A DNA stretch of 64,000 nt, from contig NZ_KI912270.1 in assembly GCF_000243415.2 (NCBI RefSeq), forward strand, positions 6,653,837-6,717,836, in the 5' to 3' direction. The translations under genes were made by a program, and so were the position numbers. Each line of letters opens with the position of its first letter. Position 1 is the stretch's first letter. This document shows, one piece after another, positions 38,545 to 47,327 of this stretch. The stretch is from Mycolicibacterium tusciae JS617 (GTDB lineage Bacteria > Actinomycetota > Actinomycetes > Mycobacteriales > Mycobacteriaceae). Below the pieces are notes generated by a model. It saw only the letters and a list, made by a program, of their open reading frames with translations. It had not been told where the DNA came from and searched no databases.

Positions 38545-38597
38545 CGTGATTTACGTCGCTGATGTTTTTGATAACGCGTATCGGCTATGGACATAAT
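38545..38597 (+). promoter_or_regulatory. Regulon element 2: promoter/operator of echA13-fadE17-fadE18
   Basis: CGTGATTTA (38545-38553) and CTATGGACATA (38585-38595) are separated by 31 bases, exactly as before the mce operon. A promoter fits over it: TTGATA (38568-38573), 18 bp, CATAAT (38592-38597), which leaves a leader of about 95 bases before the GTG at 38699. The 25-bp gap to the divergent element 1 equals that in the other region. Confidence 0.72.
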
Positions 38598-38698
38598 GCG
38601 GTTGTTCCGCGTAATCTCGCCAACGTCGTGCACCCAAACCCCTGGTCACCGCATCGAGCGCCCGCGCGGCCTGCTTCACCGAACGAAGGGAGCCATCC

Positions 38699-39595
38699 GT
38701 GCCGGATTTCGACTACATCGGATACGAGGTCATCGACGGGGGCCGGATCGCTGTCATCACGCTCGATCGCCCCAAGCAGCGCAACGCGCAGAACCGCGGG
38801 ATGCTCGTCGAGCTGGGCTGCGCATTCGAACTCGCCGAGACGGACGACGAGGTCCGCGTGGTGCTGCTGCGGGCCGCAGGCACGTCGTTTTCCGCGGGGC
38901 ACGACCTCGGGTCCTCCGACGATGTCCGGGAACGATCATCCGGCCCCGGCCAGCATCCCTCCTACCAGTGCAACGGCGGGTCGTATGGCGGAGTCGAGTC
39001 ACGCAACCGGCAGGAGTGGCACTACTTCTTCGAGAACACGAAGCGCTGGCGCAATCTCCGCAAGATCACCGTCGCCGAAGTGCACGGAATGGTGCTTTCC
39101 GCTGGGCTGATGCTGGCGTGGTGTTGCGATCTCATCGTCGCGGGCGAAGACACCGTCTTCGCCGATGTCGTCGGAACCCGGCTCGGCATGTGCGGCGTGG
39201 AGTACTTCGGTCATCCATGGGAGTTCGGACCGCGGAAGGCGAAGGAACTTCTGCTCACCGGCGACTCGATCGGCGCCGACGAAGCCCACGCCATCGGGAT
39301 GGTGAGCAAGGTCTTCGGAAACGACGAACTGGCCGATCAGACCCTCGAGTTCGTCCGCCGCATCGCCAAGCTGCCGACGGTGGCGGCGCTGCTGATCAAG
39401 GAATCGGTGAATCAGACCGTCGATTCGATGGGTTTCTCGACGGCGCTGGACGCCTGCTTCAAAATCCATCAGCTCAATCACGCGCACTGGGGCGAGGTGA
39501 CGGGCGGAGCACTTTCGTACGGCACGGTGGACTACGGGCTCGACGATTGGCGCATCGCACCGGAGATCCTGCCTGCGGACAAGCGGCGGCCCTGA
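38699..39595 (+). CDS. echA13: Enoyl-CoA hydratase/isomerase family protein (EchA13-like)
   Basis: This 298-residue crotonase-family protein starts at GTG 38699 with GAAGGGAG upstream. It has the CoA-binding segment [14 protein letters not shown] and the oxyanion region [20 protein letters not shown]. The residues in the usual catalytic helix ([15 protein letters not shown]) do not show the standard Glu pair clearly, so hydratase activity is not certain. It leads the operon echA13-fadE17-fadE18, divergent from mel2, in the order known from Rv1935c-Rv1933c. Confidence 0.88.
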   Translation: MPDFDYIGYEVIDGGRIAVITLDRPKQRNAQNRGMLVELGCAFELAETDDEVRVVLLRAAGTSFSAGHDLGSSDDVRERSSGPGQHPSYQCNGGSYGGVESRNRQEWHYFFENTKRWRNLRKITVAEVHGMVLSAGLMLAWCCDLIVAGEDTVFADVVGTRLGMCGVEYFGHPWEFGPRKAKELLLTGDSIGADEAHAIGMVSKVFGNDELADQTLEFVRRIAKLPTVAALLIKESVNQTVDSMGFSTALDACFKIHQLNHAHWGEVTGGALSYGTVDYGLDDWRIAPEILPADKRRP

Positions 39596-39599
39596 CCCG

Positions 39600-40829
39600 A
39601 TGGACATCGACTACCCGCAACAAGCGGAGGACTTCCGGATTCAAATCCGTGCGTTCCTCGCAGAGCACCTTCCGCCAAGCTGGCCAGGCGGCGGAGCGCT
39701 GGCGCCCGACGAGCGCGGGGCATTCGCGCACCGGTGGCGCCAGATCCTCGCGGACCGCGGGCTGATCGCCGTGTCCTGGGCGAAGGAGTACGGCGGGGCC
39801 GGTCTGTCCGTCGTCGAACAGGTGGTGCTCGCCGAGGAATTCGCCCGCGCGGGAGCACCCGCGTTGCCGGAGAACGACCGGTTCGGCATCGAACTCATCG
39901 GCAACACGCTGATCGCGCTCGGTTCCCAGGACCAGAAGAGGCACTTTCTGCCGCGCATTCTGTCGGGCGAGGATCGCTGGTGCCAGGGCTTCTCCGAGCC
40001 CGAGGCGGGCTCGGACCTGGCGTCCGTACGAACCAGGGCCGTGCTCGACGGCGACGAGTGGGTGGTCAACGGACAGAAGATCTGGACGTCCGCAGGTGCG
40101 TGCGCGAACTGGATCTTCGTCTTGACGCGCACGGACCCGGATGTGCCGAAGCACAAGGGACTTTCGCTGCTCCTGGTTCCGATGGACCAAGCGGGCGTCG
40201 AAGTCCGTCCGATCGTCAACGCGGCGGGACACGCCTCGTTCAGCGAGGTCTTCCTGACCGACGCGCGTACTCCGACCGACAACGTGGTCGGCGGGGTCGG
40301 TGGCGGGTGGTCGACGGCGATGACTCTGCTCGGCTTCGAACGCGGAGCGCAGGTCACCACGGCGGCCATCGACTTCGGCAGGGACCTGAACCGGCTGACC
40401 AAACTCGCCAGGCAGCGCGGACTGCACACCGACCCGCACATCCGCGACGGGTTGGCGTGGTGCTATTCGCGGGTCCAGATCATGCGGTATCAGGGCTACC
40501 GCGGTTTGACCCGGCTTCTGGAAGGACAGCGACCGGGCCCCGATGCCGCGATCAGCAAGGTCATCTGGAGCGAGTACTTCAGGCGCCACACCGAGTTGGC
40601 GGTCGAGATCCTCGGGCTTGACGCGCTGGGGCCCGAAGGTCCCGGGAACGGCGAAGCGCTCATGGTCCCCGAGGCGGGCACCCCGAATTCGGCCGCCTGC
40701 TGGATGGATGAGCTGCTCTACGCGCGCGCCGCGACCATCTACGCCGGCAGCTCGCAAATCCAGCGCAACGTGATCGGTGAGCAGTTGCTTGGGCTTCCCA
40801 AAGAGCCGATCGAAGCGGGGCAGCGCTGA
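39600..40829 (+). CDS. fadE17: Acyl-CoA dehydrogenase (FadE17-like)
   Basis: The 409-residue protein follows the acyl-CoA dehydrogenase layout: FAD contacts in [18 protein letters not shown] and WTSAG, the helical C-terminal domain, and the signature [21 protein letters not shown]. It follows echA13 by 4 bp and overlaps fadE18 by one base. FadE proteins of this paired type form heterotetramers that oxidise steroid or branched acyl-CoA side chains; pairing with FadE18 is likely from the overlap. Confidence 0.9.
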   Translation: MDIDYPQQAEDFRIQIRAFLAEHLPPSWPGGGALAPDERGAFAHRWRQILADRGLIAVSWAKEYGGAGLSVVEQVVLAEEFARAGAPALPENDRFGIELIGNTLIALGSQDQKRHFLPRILSGEDRWCQGFSEPEAGSDLASVRTRAVLDGDEWVVNGQKIWTSAGACANWIFVLTRTDPDVPKHKGLSLLLVPMDQAGVEVRPIVNAAGHASFSEVFLTDARTPTDNVVGGVGGGWSTAMTLLGFERGAQVTTAAIDFGRDLNRLTKLARQRGLHTDPHIRDGLAWCYSRVQIMRYQGYRGLTRLLEGQRPGPDAAISKVIWSEYFRRHTELAVEILGLDALGPEGPGNGEALMVPEAGTPNSAACWMDELLYARAATIYAGSSQIQRNVIGEQLLGLPKEPIEAGQR

Positions 40830-41917
40830 TGGAATTCTGTTACAGCACAGAACAAGACGCCTTTCGCGCCTCGCTGAGGGGTTTTCTCTCAGATGCCGCC
40901 CCGCTCGCGCAGGTACGCAGCGCCGCAGGACACGACCCTGCGCTGTGGCAGCGCCTGTGCAACGAGCTGGAACTGCCGGGCCTGCACGTCCCGCCCGAGT
41001 ACGGCGGAGCGGGCGCCACCATGGTCGAGACCGCCATCGTGTTCTCCGAACTCGGCCGGGCGCTGACGCCGGTTCCGTTGGCGGCCACGACATTCGCGAT
41101 CGAGGCCGTATTGCGCTCCGGAGACCAGGAGCAGCGGACGAGACTCCTCAAGGGGTTGCTCAACGGAGAACAGATCGGCGTGTTCGCGGTTGCGGGCCCT
41201 CGCGACTGCGATCCGTCCGCGGCGCCGGTGCGGGCACACCGCCGCGGCGGCGACACCCTACTCACCGGCGTGTGCACACCCGTTCTGCACGGCGCGTTCG
41301 CCGACCTGTTCATCGTGCCCGCGGTGGCCGACGGCGCGGTGACCCTCCACGTTGTGGAGGCCAACGATCCCGGGGTCACCGTCGTGAGCCTGCCGTCGTT
41401 CGACACCACGCGGCCCGTCGCCAGACTGGAGCTGACGCAGGCTTCCGCCGAAGAACTGACAGCCGGTTCGGCCGACGAGATCGAACGTGTGCTGGACGTC
41501 GCGCGGGTGCTGCTGGCAGCCGAGATGCTCGGCGGCGCCGAGCAATGTCTCGCCATGGCCGTCAAATATGCCTGTACCCGAAGGCAATTCGGCCGAGCCA
41601 TCGGCTCGTTTCAGGCGGTCAAGCACGCCTGCGCCGAGATGATGATCGAGATCGACGCGACCCGCGCGGCGGTGATGTACGCGGCGATGAGCGCTGCAAA
41701 CGACGACGAGCTCAAGATCGCCGGTCCGCTGGCAAAGGCACAGGCCGCCGACACCTACGTCATGTGCGCCGGTTCCGCCATCCAGGTCCACGGCGGAATC
41801 GCCTTCACGTGGGAGCACGACCTGCACCTGTACTTCCGGCGGGCCAAGACAACCCAGGCGCTCTTCGGCGGGAGCACGCACCACCGTCGACTGCTGGCCG
41901 ATCGCGTAGGCCTGTAG
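40829..41917 (+). CDS. fadE18: Acyl-CoA dehydrogenase (FadE18-like)
   Basis: The 362-residue protein begins at ATG 40829, sharing a base with the fadE17 stop. It is a shorter, more divergent acyl-CoA dehydrogenase with LHVPPEYGGAGATMVETAIV at the start, RQFGRAIGSFQAVKHACAEM in the helical domain and QVHGGIAFTWEHDLHLYFRR near the end. This division into a canonical and a divergent partner is typical of two-gene FadE heterotetramers in mycobacterial sterol degradation. Confidence 0.9.
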   Translation: MEFCYSTEQDAFRASLRGFLSDAAPLAQVRSAAGHDPALWQRLCNELELPGLHVPPEYGGAGATMVETAIVFSELGRALTPVPLAATTFAIEAVLRSGDQEQRTRLLKGLLNGEQIGVFAVAGPRDCDPSAAPVRAHRRGGDTLLTGVCTPVLHGAFADLFIVPAVADGAVTLHVVEANDPGVTVVSLPSFDTTRPVARLELTQASAEELTAGSADEIERVLDVARVLLAAEMLGGAEQCLAMAVKYACTRRQFGRAIGSFQAVKHACAEMMIEIDATRAAVMYAAMSAANDDELKIAGPLAKAQAADTYVMCAGSAIQVHGGIAFTWEHDLHLYFRRAKTTQALFGGSTHHRRLLADRVGL

Positions 41918-41945
41918 ATCACTTACTCGACAAGGAGCCGATGAG

Positions 41946-44900
41946 ATGACCACGCCGACCGCGAATGTCTCAGCCACTGCGGGCATCACGCTCAGCGACG
42001 TGCTGCGCAGGCATGCCCGGGTCCGACCCGACAGGGTCGCATTCGTCGATCCGCAACGGCGGTGCACCTTTTCGGAGATGGACGATCGGGTGACCCGACT
42101 GGCCAACGCGTTGTCCGCCCGAGGGGTCGGCCGTGGCGATCGGGTGGCCGTCCTCGGGTACAACAGCATCGAGCTTGTCGAGTCATGGTTCGCTGCATTG
42201 CGCCTGGGCGCCATCGCGGTCCCCGTCAACTTCCGGATGGTCGCCGACGAGATCGCCTACGTGCTGGCGAACAGCGCCGCGGTGGCTGTGGTGACCGACA
42301 TCGCGCTCGCACCGGCCGTGGAACAGGCGCGCGCCAACGCGCCATCGGTGGACATCGTTCTCACGATCGGTGGTGACCTGGATGAGATCATCGACGCAGC
42401 AGACACTGTCGCAGTCGACGTCGACATCGCGGACGAGGCGCCGGCATTCATCATGTACACGTCGGGGACGACGGGGTTCCCGAAGGGCGCAGTGCTCACC
42501 CACCGCAACCTGTACCTGCACGCTTACAGTTCGATCGCCACCCTCGGATACCGCGATGACGACGACTGCTGGATGGCGGTGGCGCCGCTCTTTCACACCG
42601 CAGGCGTGTCGGGGATGCTGCCGATGTTTCTCAACGGCGGCACGGCCGTCATTCCACCGTCGGGCGGGTTCGATCCCGCTGCCATTGTCGACACGATCGT
42701 CGACGAGCACGTCACCTCGTGCTGGATGACGCCGGCCCAATGGCAGACCGTCTGCGCGTTGCCGGACCTGCAATCCCGTGATCTGTCCCGATTGCGCCGC
42801 GTCTGGTGGGGCGCCGCACCCGCGTCGACCGCGCTGCTGCGATCCATGATCGACGCCTTCGGGCACGCCGAGATCATCGCCGCGTTCGGACAGACCGAAT
42901 GCAGCCCCATCACGTGTCTGCTCCGCGGTGAGGATGCGATCCGCAAGATCGGCTCGGTGGGTACGCCGATGCTCAACGTCGAGACACGCATCGTGGACGA
43001 CCAGATGAACGACGTCGCCAAGGGCGAGGTCGGCGAGATCGTCTATCTGGGCCCGCTGGTGATGAAGGAGTACTGGGAGAAGGAGGCCGAGACCGCGGAA
43101 GCCTTCCGCGGCGGGTGGTTTCATTCCGGTGACCTCGTTCGTCAGGACTCCGACGGCTACATCTATGTGGTCGATCGTAAGAAGGACATGATCATCTCCG
43201 GCGGGGAGAACATCTACTGCGCCGAGGTGGAGAACGCCCTTGCCACCTGCGCCAAGGTCGCCGAGGTGGCGATCATCGGTGTGCCCGACCCGAAATGGGG
43301 TGAAACCCCGATGGCCGTGGTCGTCCCGCGCGATCCCGCCGATCCCCCGACCGACGACGAGATCGAAGCGCATTGCCGTCAGCACCTCGCCCGCTACAAG
43401 CACCCGCGTCGTCTCGCCATCGTCGATGCGTTGCCGCGCAACGCCAGCGGGAAGGTCCTCAAGACCCGCCTGCGGCAGGAGCACGGCGGTGCCGAGTCTT
43501 CCGCGTCTTATGCGGCCGGCCCCACCGACACTCCCCTGCTGGACGAGACGATCGGCGCCAACTTCGAACGCACCGCATCGACCTACCCCGATACGGAGGC
43601 GCTCGTCGACGTCACAGGCGGCAGGCGCTGGACCTATGCCGAGCTGAACGCCGAGGTCGACTGCGTGGCACGCGCCTTGATGGCCAGCGGCATCCAGTGC
43701 GGGGATCGGGTGGGCATTTGGGCACCCAACTGCCCGGAATGGACCATCCTCCAATACGCCACGGCCAAGATCGGCGCGATCCTGGTGGCGATCAATCCCG
43801 CCTACCGCACCCATGAGCTGGCCTATGTGCTGCGCCAGTCGGGCACGCGGCTGCTGGTGTCGGCGACGTCGTTCAAGACCTCCGACTATCGCGGCATGGT
43901 CAGCGAGGTGCTTTCGGAGACTCCCGATGTGTCCGAGGTCGTGTTCCTGGGCAGCGAAGACTGGAACCGCCTACGGGATCGCGCCGACCAGGTATCGCCG
44001 GCTGCCCTGCGCTCCCGGATGGACGGCCTGGCGCCCGGCGATCCGATCAACATCCAATACACCTCGGGCACAACGGGTTCACCCAAGGGTGCCACCCTTT
44101 CACACCGGAACATCCTCAACAACGGCTTCTTCGTCACCGAGCTCATCAAGCTCGGTCCCGGGGAACGGCTGTGCATACCGGTGCCCTTCTACCATTGCTT
44201 CGGCATGGTGATGGGCAATCTGGGTTGCACCACCCACGGTGCCACGATGGTGATTCCCGCGGCCGGCTTCGACCCGGCGGTGACCTTGGAAGCGATTGAA
44301 AAGGAGCGCTGCACGGCCCTTTACGGTGTACCGACGATGTTCATCGCAATGCTCGGGCACCCCAAGCTGGGCCAGCGCGATCTGTCGTCGCTTCGCACCG
44401 GGATCATGGCGGGAGCCACCTGCCCGATGGAGCTCATGAAGCGTTGCGTCGACGAGCTGAACATGTCCGAGTTGGCGATCGCCTACGGCATGACCGAAAC
44501 GTCACCGGTGTCGTGTCAGACGCTCATCGACGACGATCTGGACCGCCGCACCGCCACCGTCGGGCGCGCACATCCGCACGTGGAGATCAGGATCGTCGAC
44601 CCCGACACCGGCAAGACCGTGAAACGTGGTGAGCCGGGCGAGTTCTGCACACGGGGATACTCGGTGATGCTGGGCTATTGGAACGACGACGACCGCACAC
44701 GCGAGGCCGTGGACGCCGACGGCTGGATGCACACCGGCGACCTGGCGGTGATGCGCGATGACGGCTACTGCATGGTCATCGGACGTATCAAGGACATGGT
44801 GATCCGCGGAGGCGAGAACGTGTATCCGCGTGAGGTCGAGGAGTTCCTGCACACCCACCCCGATATCGACGACGCACAGGTGATCGGAGTTCCTGACGAA

Positions 44901-45113
44901 AAGTACGGCGAAGAGATCTGCGCGTGGATCAGGATGCGGTCCGGCCGCACCCCGCTGGATGCCGATGCCGTGCGGGCGTTCGCATCCGGGAAACTCGCAC
45001 ACTACAAAATTCCCCGGTATGTGCGCGTCGTCGACGAGTTCCCGATGACGGTGACCGGGAAGGTGCGCAAGGTCGACATGCGGACCGAGACCGTGCGACT
45101 TTTGGGGCTATGA
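41946..45113 (+). CDS. Double acyl-CoA synthetase: two complete AMP-forming ligase modules in one chain
   Basis: This 1055-residue protein holds two full adenylate-forming (ANL) modules. Module 1 has YTSGTTGFPKG starting near residue 171, HSGDLVRQDSDGYIYVVDRK and the catalytic lysine Lys503 (ASGKVLK). Module 2, from about residue 520, has YTSGTTGSPKG from residue 705, HTGDLAVMRDDGYCMVIGR and Lys1039 (VTGKVRK). Module 2 resembles FadD35-type synthetases. There is no carrier-protein domain, so both should make acyl-CoA from free acids. It starts 28 bp after fadE18 and is the last gene of that operon. Codons and frame are continuous across the linker (about 505-520). Confidence 0.92.
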   Translation: MTTPTANVSATAGITLSDVLRRHARVRPDRVAFVDPQRRCTFSEMDDRVTRLANALSARGVGRGDRVAVLGYNSIELVESWFAALRLGAIAVPVNFRMVADEIAYVLANSAAVAVVTDIALAPAVEQARANAPSVDIVLTIGGDLDEIIDAADTVAVDVDIADEAPAFIMYTSGTTGFPKGAVLTHRNLYLHAYSSIATLGYRDDDDCWMAVAPLFHTAGVSGMLPMFLNGGTAVIPPSGGFDPAAIVDTIVDEHVTSCWMTPAQWQTVCALPDLQSRDLSRLRRVWWGAAPASTALLRSMIDAFGHAEIIAAFGQTECSPITCLLRGEDAIRKIGSVGTPMLNVETRIVDDQMNDVAKGEVGEIVYLGPLVMKEYWEKEAETAEAFRGGWFHSGDLVRQDSDGYIYVVDRKKDMIISGGENIYCAEVENALATCAKVAEVAIIGVPDPKWGETPMAVVVPRDPADPPTDDEIEAHCRQHLARYKHPRRLAIVDALPRNASGKVLKTRLRQEHGGAESSASYAAGPTDTPLLDETIGANFERTASTYPDTEALVDVTGGRRWTYAELNAEVDCVARALMASGIQCGDRVGIWAPNCPEWTILQYATAKIGAILVAINPAYRTHELAYVLRQSGTRLLVSATSFKTSDYRGMVSEVLSETPDVSEVVFLGSEDWNRLRDRADQVSPAALRSRMDGLAPGDPINIQYTSGTTGSPKGATLSHRNILNNGFFVTELIKLGPGERLCIPVPFYHCFGMVMGNLGCTTHGATMVIPAAGFDPAVTLEAIEKERCTALYGVPTMFIAMLGHPKLGQRDLSSLRTGIMAGATCPMELMKRCVDELNMSELAIAYGMTETSPVSCQTLIDDDLDRRTATVGRAHPHVEIRIVDPDTGKTVKRGEPGEFCTRGYSVMLGYWNDDDRTREAVDADGWMHTGDLAVMRDDGYCMVIGRIKDMVIRGGENVYPREVEEFLHTHPDIDDAQVIGVPDEKYGEEICAWIRMRSGRTPLDADAVRAFASGKLAHYKIPRYVRVVDEFPMTVTGKVRKVDMRTETVRLLGL

Positions 45114-45121
45114 ACGCAACG

Positions 45122-45313
45122 CTAAGCGCGGTCGTCGCTGGCGGGCTCGGTGCGCCGCTCGTGCCAACGAAGCCGCAGCATCAGCAGGCCTCGGTGCGCA
45201 CGCCACCCCGCTGACAGCGGGTCACGCCACACGGGCGCGTGGCGGTTCGGTTCGGGCTCGGTATGCACGAATCCATTGTGCCGTCTCTGCGCAATGACGG
45301 CTTCCTGGGACAC
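45122..45313 (-). CDS. Small hypothetical protein
   Basis: An open frame of 63 residues (48 from an internal GTG at 45268) is convergent with the double synthetase gene. It has mycobacterial third-position GC bias and a basic, Trp/Arg-rich composition (WRDPLSAGWRAHRGLLMLRL). I do not recognise a family, and no clear ribosome binding site is seen. The rest of the 258-bp gap before the ABC transporter holds nothing recognisable. Confidence 0.35.
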   Translation of the reverse strand: MSQEAVIAQRRHNGFVHTEPEPNRHAPVWRDPLSAGWRAHRGLLMLRLRWHERRTEPASDDRA

Positions 45314-45371
45314 TGCAGCCCAGGTGAACGGCTGTCGAACGTTTAGTTGTCCGCAATCTGGCCGTTATGAG

Positions 45372-46196
45372 CTAGGCGCCTTTACCGCGCAATTCGTGCG
45401 AAAGCGCCTCGAGCTCGTCGCCACCTGCCATCTCCTGGGTCAGGTGCTCCAGCGTGATGTCGTCATACGCGCAGTCCAGCTTCTGCCTACCGCGATTCAG
45501 CAGCACGAAGTGGTCGCCGACCATGTGCGCGTGATGCGGATTATGTGTGATGAACACCACGCCGAAGCCGGCCTCTTTGGCCGCGGTGATGTACTTCAGC
45601 ACCACCCCCGACTGCTTGACGCCGAGCGCGGCCGTCGGCTCATCGAGGATCAGCACTCGCGCACCGAAGAACACCGCCCGCGCGATCGCCACACACTGGC
45701 GCTGTCCACCCGACAGCGAGCCGATCGGCACGTCGACGTCGGGCAATTCGATGCCCATCTTCGCAAGTTCGGACAACGTGGTGGCCCGCATCGCGTTGGA
45801 GTCCAACGAGAACGGAAAGGACTTCTTCCGAAGCTCCTGGCCGAGGAAGAAATTGCGCCACACCGGCATCAGCGGCACGACGGCGAGGTTCTGATAGACC
45901 GTCGCGATGCCCTTGGCCAGCGCGTCTTTGGGTGAGGCCAGGCGGGCTGGTTCACCGTCGACGAGCAGTTCGCCCTCGCTCGGCGGGTGATAGCCAGCGA
46001 TGATCTTGATCAAGGTCGACTTGCCTGCGCCGTTGTCGCCGAGGATGCCCGTCACCTCACCGGCGTGGACCCGCAGCGAGATGTCTTTCAGCGCAGTGAT
46101 GTTGCCGTACATCTTGCCGATGCTCTTCAGCTCGACCAGCGGCACCTTGCCTCCCGACGGGGCTTCTTCGACGGGTTGATCAACAGTGGCGGTCAT
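45372..46196 (-). CDS. ABC transporter ATP-binding protein, sugar/inositol type
   Basis: The 274-residue ATPase has Walker A GDNGAGKST, signature LSGGQRQ and Walker B VLILDEPTAALG. It is a single-domain ATPase of the carbohydrate-uptake type 2 (ribose/fructose) family rather than the usual double one, as in FrcA-like systems. It should pair with the permease encoded 3 bp upstream and the lipoprotein before that. The iol operator in front of the transporter suggests myo-inositol or a related cyclitol as the substrate. Confidence 0.92.
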   Translation of the reverse strand: MTATVDQPVEEAPSGGKVPLVELKSIGKMYGNITALKDISLRVHAGEVTGILGDNGAGKSTLIKIIAGYHPPSEGELLVDGEPARLASPKDALAKGIATVYQNLAVVPLMPVWRNFFLGQELRKKSFPFSLDSNAMRATTLSELAKMGIELPDVDVPIGSLSGGQRQCVAIARAVFFGARVLILDEPTAALGVKQSGVVLKYITAAKEAGFGVVFITHNPHHAHMVGDHFVLLNRGRQKLDCAYDDITLEHLTQEMAGGDELEALSHELRGKGA

Positions 46197-46199
46197 GGT

Positions 46200-47258
46200 T
46201 CACCTCTTTGCGGCGTAGTTGCGGAATGCGTTGTTGGCGATCACCGCGAACAGCAGCATCACGCCCATGAAGAACTTGAACCAGTCCGGTTCCCAGCCCG
46301 CGTAGACGATGCCCTGCTGCACCATGCCGAAGATGAACGCACCGATGGCGGCGCCAATGGCCGTTCCGTATCCGCCCGTGAGCAGACACCCGCCGATGAC
46401 GGCGGCGATGATGTAGATGAACTCCTGGCCCACGCCCTGCCCGGACTGAACGGTGTTGTAGGAGAACAGAAGATGCATGCCAGAGAACCAGGCTGTGAAT
46501 CCGACGAACATGAAGAGACCGATCTTCACGGCGGTTACCGGCACGCCGACCGCGCGGGCACTTTCCGCGTCTCCGCCGACGGCGAAGATCCAGTTGCCGA
46601 TCTTGGTCTTGAACAACACGTAGGTCGCGATCAAGGTGAACAGCAACCACCACAGCACCGTGACGCGCACCGGCACACCGAAGATCGTCAACGTCGACGC
46701 GAACACCGCGCGGGCGGACTCCCAGCCCTGCATATCGCTCACACTGGGCGTGGCGACGGCCCCCGACACCCATTTGGTCACGGCGATGTTCGCCCCGGTC
46801 AACATCAACAGGGTCCCGAGCGTGATCAGAAAGCTCGGGATCTTGGTCTTCATCACCATGTAGCCGTTGAAGAATCCCACGGCGAGCGACAGGATGAGCG
46901 CCAATCCCGCACCGGCCCAGAGGTTCAGATGAAAGTTCCAGGCCAGCATGGACGCCGCGAGTGAACCTGTGGTGACCGCGACGCCCGCCGACAGGTCGAA
47001 CTCGCCGCCGATCATGAGGAGGGCGACGGCGCACGCCATGATTCCGATCGTCGAGCTGCCGTAGAGCACTGTCGCCAGTGATTCGGCCGACCGGAACGGC
47101 GGCGCCATGATGAAGAAGAAAATGAAGATGACGACGGCGCCGATCAGCGCACCCATCTCGGGGCGAATCAGCATTCGCTGGACGCGGTTTCGCTCCTTGA
47201 CGCGTTCGTCGTGGACGACCTTGCGTTCAGCGAGGTCGACTTCGGCCTGGGTACTCAT
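46200..47258 (-). CDS. ABC transporter permease, sugar/inositol type
   Basis: The start is ATG 47258 behind a strong GGAGGTG; the frame continues 8 codons upstream. The 352-residue protein has about eight to ten hydrophobic segments typical of RbsC/FrcC-type permeases, with GEFDLSAGVAVTTGSLAASM and the GGCLLTGGYGTAIGAAIGAF loop of this family. It forms the membrane channel, probably as a homodimer. Confidence 0.93.
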   Translation of the reverse strand: MSTQAEVDLAERKVVHDERVKERNRVQRMLIRPEMGALIGAVVIFIFFFIMAPPFRSAESLATVLYGSSTIGIMACAVALLMIGGEFDLSAGVAVTTGSLAASMLAWNFHLNLWAGAGLALILSLAVGFFNGYMVMKTKIPSFLITLGTLLMLTGANIAVTKWVSGAVATPSVSDMQGWESARAVFASTLTIFGVPVRVTVLWWLLFTLIATYVLFKTKIGNWIFAVGGDAESARAVGVPVTAVKIGLFMFVGFTAWFSGMHLLFSYNTVQSGQGVGQEFIYIIAAVIGGCLLTGGYGTAIGAAIGAFIFGMVQQGIVYAGWEPDWFKFFMGVMLLFAVIANNAFRNYAAKR

Positions 47259-47268
47259 CAATACACCT

Positions 47269-47327
47269 CCTTCTTCGCGCAAGCCCTCATCAGCGCACTT
47301 CCTTCTTCGCGCGAGCCCTCATCAGCG
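47269..47327. repeat. Two 27-bp direct repeats between transporter genes
   Basis: 47269-47295 and 47301-47327 are identical except for one base and are spaced 32 bp start to start. On the minus strand each reads GATGAGGGCTNGCGCGAAGAAGG near its start; one includes the stop codon of the solute-binding protein gene and the other runs into the ribosome binding site of the permease gene. Related copies lie at 48319-48339 and, inside iolC, at 50659-50681. Confidence 0.75.

Noticed and set aside
39474..41093. A 539-codon minus-strand frame
   Set aside because: Antisense to fadE17 and parts of echA13 and fadE18; no recognisable domain.
42183..43814. A 543-codon minus-strand frame
   Set aside because: Antisense to the first module of the double acyl-CoA synthetase; no recognisable domain.
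45330..45352. A further GntR operator (TTTAGTTGTCCGC)
   Set aside because: Only part of the motif matches, the palindromic GACA half is absent, and no gene starts there.
47269..47327. A minimal CRISPR array
   Set aside because: Only two 27-bp repeats, a 5-bp spacer, overlap with a stop codon and a ribosome binding site, and no cas genes.
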